Below are positions 6,752-8,564 of a stretch of 8,564 nt of DNA, in pieces. Location: positions 1 to 8,564 of the forward strand of contig SLGA01000276.1 in NCBI GenBank assembly GCA_007123985.1, read 5' to 3'. The translations under genes and the position numbers were made by a program. The notes under the pieces are model-generated. The model saw nothing but the letters and a program-made list of their open reading frames with translations. It was not told where the DNA came from and made no database searches. How positions within the stretch are numbered: the first letter of the stretch is position 1; each line of letters opens with the position of its first letter. The DNA comes from Balneolaceae bacterium (GTDB lineage: Bacteria > Bacteroidota > Rhodothermia > Balneolales > Balneolaceae).

Positions 6752-7729
6752 ATGAATAACTATAGTTTACAGATGCCAGAGGCATTGGAAGTTGCAAAGG
6801 ATGAAGAAAGTTTTGGTACTTTTATATTGCAACCACTTGAAAGAGGCTTTGGTGTTACTATTGGAAATTCTTTTCGAAGAGTTCTGCTCTCATCACTTCC
6901 CGGATTGGCAATTACAGCGGTTCGAATTAACGGAGTTGAGCATGAATACTCAAGCATAGATGGCGTTAAGGAAGACGTTTACGAAATCATCCTGAATCTG
7001 AAACAAGTACGTTTCAAGCAGGTAGACCAAAGTGGTGGTGTTATACATCTTACCAAAAAAGGTCCCGGAAATTTGACTGCAAAAGATATCGGTGATGCAA
7101 CCGCAGACTTTGAAATTCTCAATCCGGAACTTGTTATTGCTACGCTTTCTGATGATGTAAATCTTGAAATGGAATTTCGTGTAGGACGTGGCAGGGGATA
7201 TGTACCTGCAGAAGAGATGGCTTCTGATTATGAAGAAGAAATCAACCTACTTCCCATTGATGCAATCTTCACACCAATTAAATCTGTACAGTTTGATGTT
7301 GAAAATGTACGTGTAGGCCAGAGAACTGACTACGAAAAATTGGTTATGAATGTAACCACTGATGGTTCATTAAATGCAAAGGAAGCTCTTACCATTTCAG
7401 GAAAAATCTTAAAAGAGCATATCGAAAAGTTCATCACTGAAAAAATCGAAGAGCCATTTACTCAGGAAGAGGAAGAAGTAGATGCTGAAAAACAGCGAAT
7501 TACAAATCTTCTTAAGACAAGTATCGAAGATTTGAATTTGAGTGTTCGCGCATACAACTGTCTTAAGTCTGCAAACATAAATAGTATAGCAGAGCTTGTA
7601 TCAAGAGATGAGCAGGATCTGCTAAAATTCAGAAACTTTGGTAAGAAGTCTCTATCAGAACTTATTGAAGTTATTGAAGAAAAGAATCTTGAATTTGGAA
7701 TGGATGTTTCAAAATACATCGATAAATAA
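6752..7729 (+). CDS. rpoA: DNA-directed RNA polymerase subunit alpha
   Basis: This is a 325-residue RNA polymerase alpha subunit. The N-terminal domain (about 1-230) dimerises and scaffolds beta and beta'; it contains PLERGFGVTIGNSFRRVLLSSLPG and GVKEDVYEIILNLKQVRFK. An acidic linker (about 232-246, with EEPFTQEEEEVD) leads to the C-terminal domain (about 252-315), which binds AT-rich UP elements and activators. Residues matching the E. coli DNA contacts are present: R266 and N269 in VRAYNCLK, and K299 in GKKS. It is followed 12 bases later by rplQ. An AT-rich stretch upstream of the rRNA promoter at the end of the window would be a natural target of this domain, by inference. Confidence 0.98.
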   Translation: MNNYSLQMPEALEVAKDEESFGTFILQPLERGFGVTIGNSFRRVLLSSLPGLAITAVRINGVEHEYSSIDGVKEDVYEIILNLKQVRFKQVDQSGGVIHLTKKGPGNLTAKDIGDATADFEILNPELVIATLSDDVNLEMEFRVGRGRGYVPAEEMASDYEEEINLLPIDAIFTPIKSVQFDVENVRVGQRTDYEKLVMNVTTDGSLNAKEALTISGKILKEHIEKFITEKIEEPFTQEEEEVDAEKQRITNLLKTSIEDLNLSVRAYNCLKSANINSIAELVSRDEQDLLKFRNFGKKSLSELIEVIEEKNLEFGMDVSKYIDK

Positions 7730-7741
7730 CAGGAAATTACA

Positions 7742-8353
7742 ATGCGTCACCAGGTAAAAGGAAGAAAATTAGGCAGAACGAAGCCACATCGTAAAGCAAC
7801 ACTGCAGGCTTTAAGTTGTGCTTTAATTAAAGAACGCCGTATTAAAACCACTTTGGCAAAAGCTAAAGAGCTAAGAACATTTGTTGAGCCTCTTATTACT
7901 ACAGCCAAAGTTGATAATACACACAATAGAAGAAAAGTATTTGCAGCACTTCAGGATAAGTACGCAGTTACTGAAATATTTGAAGAAGTAGGACCAGCTG
8001 CTGTTGATCGGCCGGGAGGCTATACACGTGTTCTTAAACTTGGTTTCCGATTGGGAGATGCGGCAGAAATGGCTGTTATTGAATTAGTTGATTTCAATGA
8101 TGTACAGCCAGAGAAGAAAGCTGCCAAGAAGAAGAGAACTAGAAGAGCCGGTAAGGCTAATAAACCGGAAACAACAACGGAAGAGACTAAGCCTAAAGAG
8201 GAAGCTTCAACTAAAGAGAAGGAAAAAGTGAAGAAGGCTGACCCTGTTGTGGATGATGTAAAAGAAGAAAAAACAGAAGTTAAAGATACTCCTGTAGAAA
8301 AGAATACAAGTAAAACTTCCGACAAAAAGGAAGACGAGAAAAGCACTGAGTAA
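7742..8353 (+). CDS. rplQ: 50S ribosomal protein L17 with long charged C-terminal tail
   Basis: This is a 203-residue L17, a large-subunit protein near the exit of the peptide tunnel. Residues 1-119 are the conserved core: MRHQVKGRKLGRTKPHRKA, LIKERRIKTTLAKAKELR, then GGYTRVLKLGFRLGDAAEMA and IELVDFND. Residues from about 121 on form a tail with no aromatic residue. A basic patch (EKKAAKKKRTRRAGKANK, 124-141) comes first, then mixed Lys/Glu/Thr/Asp to the end, so it is probably disordered. E. coli L17 is about 127 aa and lacks this tail, but long tails are common in Bacteroidota and relatives. AGGA lies 7 bases before the ATG, the most Shine-Dalgarno-like site here. It is the last gene of the operon. 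Confidence 0.97.
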   Translation: MRHQVKGRKLGRTKPHRKATLQALSCALIKERRIKTTLAKAKELRTFVEPLITTAKVDNTHNRRKVFAALQDKYAVTEIFEEVGPAAVDRPGGYTRVLKLGFRLGDAAEMAVIELVDFNDVQPEKKAAKKKRTRRAGKANKPETTTEETKPKEEASTKEKEKVKKADPVVDDVKEEKTEVKDTPVEKNTSKTSDKKEDEKSTE

Positions 8354-8358
8354 AAAAT

Positions 8359-8399
8359 ATTGAATATAATTTCGATTTCTGGTTGACATTATATTCGAT
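8359..8399. repeat. AT-rich inverted repeat overlapping the rRNA promoter
   Basis: ATTGAATATAAT (8359-8370) is matched by ATTATATTCGAT (8388-8399). Eleven of 12 positions are complementary and the twelfth would be a G-U pair, with a 17-base loop. It begins 6 bases after the rplQ stop. The right arm shares its first base with the TTGACA box and fills much of the promoter spacer. As RNA it would be a weak, AT-rich hairpin without a following U run, so it is a poor intrinsic terminator. As DNA it could be a protein-binding dyad. The repeat is directly visible; the role is unknown. Confidence 0.7.
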
Positions 8400-8413
8400 C
8401 ATTCCTTACCTTG
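8383..8413 (+). promoter_or_regulatory. Candidate rRNA operon promoter
   Basis: TTGACA (8383-8388) is followed after 18 bases by TACCTTG (8407-8413). The second box resembles the Bacteroidota -7 element TAnnTTTG with one T missing, and TTG plus spacing fits the -33 element. It does not look like an E. coli -10 box. The region just upstream (8351-8380) is AT-rich and could act as an UP element. Predicted transcription would begin near 8419-8421, about 105 bases before the 16S gene. The position, in the only long gap of the window and just before rRNA, supports the call; the start site itself is a guess. Confidence 0.6.
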
Positions 8414-8418
8414 TAAGT

Positions 8419-8438
8419 CTGCTTGGGAAAACAAGCAG
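8419..8438 (+). promoter_or_regulatory. Hairpin in the rRNA leader, boxB-like position
   Basis: CTGCTTG (8419-8425) and CAAGCAG (8432-8438) form a perfect 7-bp stem closing a GGAAAA loop; two G-U pairs (8418/8439 and 8417/8440) could extend it. It stands 4 bases before the boxA-like motif, the same order (boxB then boxA) as in the rRNA leaders of E. coli. It also lies at or very near the predicted transcript start, so it could instead protect the 5' end. No U run follows, so it is not an intrinsic terminator. Confidence 0.55.
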
Positions 8439-8442
8439 GTAT

Positions 8443-8454
8443 TGTTCTTTAAAA
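8443..8454 (+). promoter_or_regulatory. boxA-like rRNA antitermination motif
   Basis: TGTTCTTTAAAA matches the E. coli rrn boxA (TGCTCTTTAACA) at 10 of 12 positions. In rRNA leaders, boxA RNA is bound by NusB with S10 (NusE) and helps RNA polymerase resist Rho termination over the long untranslated rRNA. Its place between the hairpin and the 16S gene, 71 bases before the latter, fits this role. Function is inferred from motif and position. Confidence 0.65.
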
Positions 8455-8525
8455 TAATGAGAAGATATAAACAGATTGTTGAGTGAGTCTGGGTTAGATT
8501 TTTACAGAGTGTATTATAGAAGTAT

Positions 8526-8564
8526 ACAATGGAGAGTTTGATCCTGGCTCAGGACGAACGCTGG
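8526..8564 (+). rRNA. rrs: 16S ribosomal RNA, 5' end (partial)
   Basis: AGAGTTTGATCCTGGCTCAG at 8533-8552 is the near-universal 5' sequence of bacterial 16S rRNA (E. coli positions 8-27). Counting back puts the mature 5' end near 8526. It continues GACGAACGCTGG to the window edge. Only the first 39 bases are present, so neither the rest of the gene nor the matching 3' processing stem can be seen. It is in the same direction as the ribosomal-protein operon. Confidence 0.97.

Noticed and set aside
8020..8346. Open frame of 108 codons on the minus strand opposite the rplQ tail
   Set aside because: It is the complement of the Lys/Glu-rich tail, giving a Ser/Phe/Leu-rich low-complexity product with no recognisable domain. 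The plus-strand L17 explains the sequence.
1..8353. Mobile elements, CRISPR arrays, tRNA genes, defence or toxin genes
   Set aside because: None are seen. Conserved genes fill the whole stretch, with gaps under 30 bases.
8360..8374. Second promoter with TATAAT (8365-8370) or TAATTTCG (8367-8374)
   Set aside because: TAATTTCG is close to TAnnTTTG, but no TTG or -35 element stands at the right distance upstream, which is the end of rplQ. AT-rich chance matches are likely.
8354..8400. Intrinsic terminator after rplQ
   Set aside because: The only hairpin here is AT-rich with a 17-base loop and no following U run, unlike a Rho-independent terminator.
8510..8528. Small inverted repeat TGTAT / ATACA at the 16S start
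   Set aside because: It is only 5 base pairs in AT-rich sequence, and the real rRNA processing stem needs the 3' flank of 16S, which is outside the window.

Overview
The window is the spc–alpha part of a conserved bacterial ribosomal-protein superoperon, followed directly by the start of an rRNA operon. Everything lies on the + strand. Gene order is rplE (3' end only), rpsN, rpsH, rplF, rplR, rpsE, rplO, secY, map, infA, rpmJ, rpsM, rpsK, rpsD, rpoA, rplQ. After a 172-base gap come the first 39 bases of a 16S rRNA gene. Gaps between genes run from 10 to 29 bases. secY/map overlap by 1 base and map/infA by 8, so rplE to rplQ is most simply one transcription unit with no internal terminator.

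The source is most likely from the Bacteroidota/Rhodothermota/Balneolota/Chlorobiota group. Supporting signs are the long zinc-free S14 (89 aa), zinc-free S4 and L36, map between secY and infA without adk, start codons mostly in A/T-rich context without a Shine-Dalgarno sequence, and an L17 with a long charged tail. The 16S start reads GGACGAACGCTGG, whereas I recall GGATGAACGCTAG as usual in Bacteroidia and Flavobacteriia. This tilts me toward Balneolota or Rhodothermota, as an inference. Base composition is moderately AT-rich.

Region by region: 1-2790 carries proteins of both ribosomal subunits. 2818-5145 carries the SecY translocon channel, methionine aminopeptidase (which trims new proteins) and initiation factor IF-1. 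5156-6722 carries L36, S13, S11 and S4. 6752-8353 carries the RNA polymerase alpha subunit and L17. 8354-8525 holds the rRNA control region: an AT-rich inverted repeat, a candidate promoter, a short hairpin and a boxA-like antitermination motif. Ribosome parts, RNA polymerase alpha, an initiation factor, protein export and N-terminal processing are thus made together, right next to rRNA.

Most of the window is ordinary, highly conserved core genome; I see no defence system, mobile element or novel enzyme. The points worth a second look are the missing rpmD (L30) between rpsE and rplO, the rRNA operon sitting directly behind rplQ, the inverted repeat overlapping the rRNA promoter, the compact boxB/boxA-like leader, an uninterrupted run of 17 A inside rplF, and the L17 tail.
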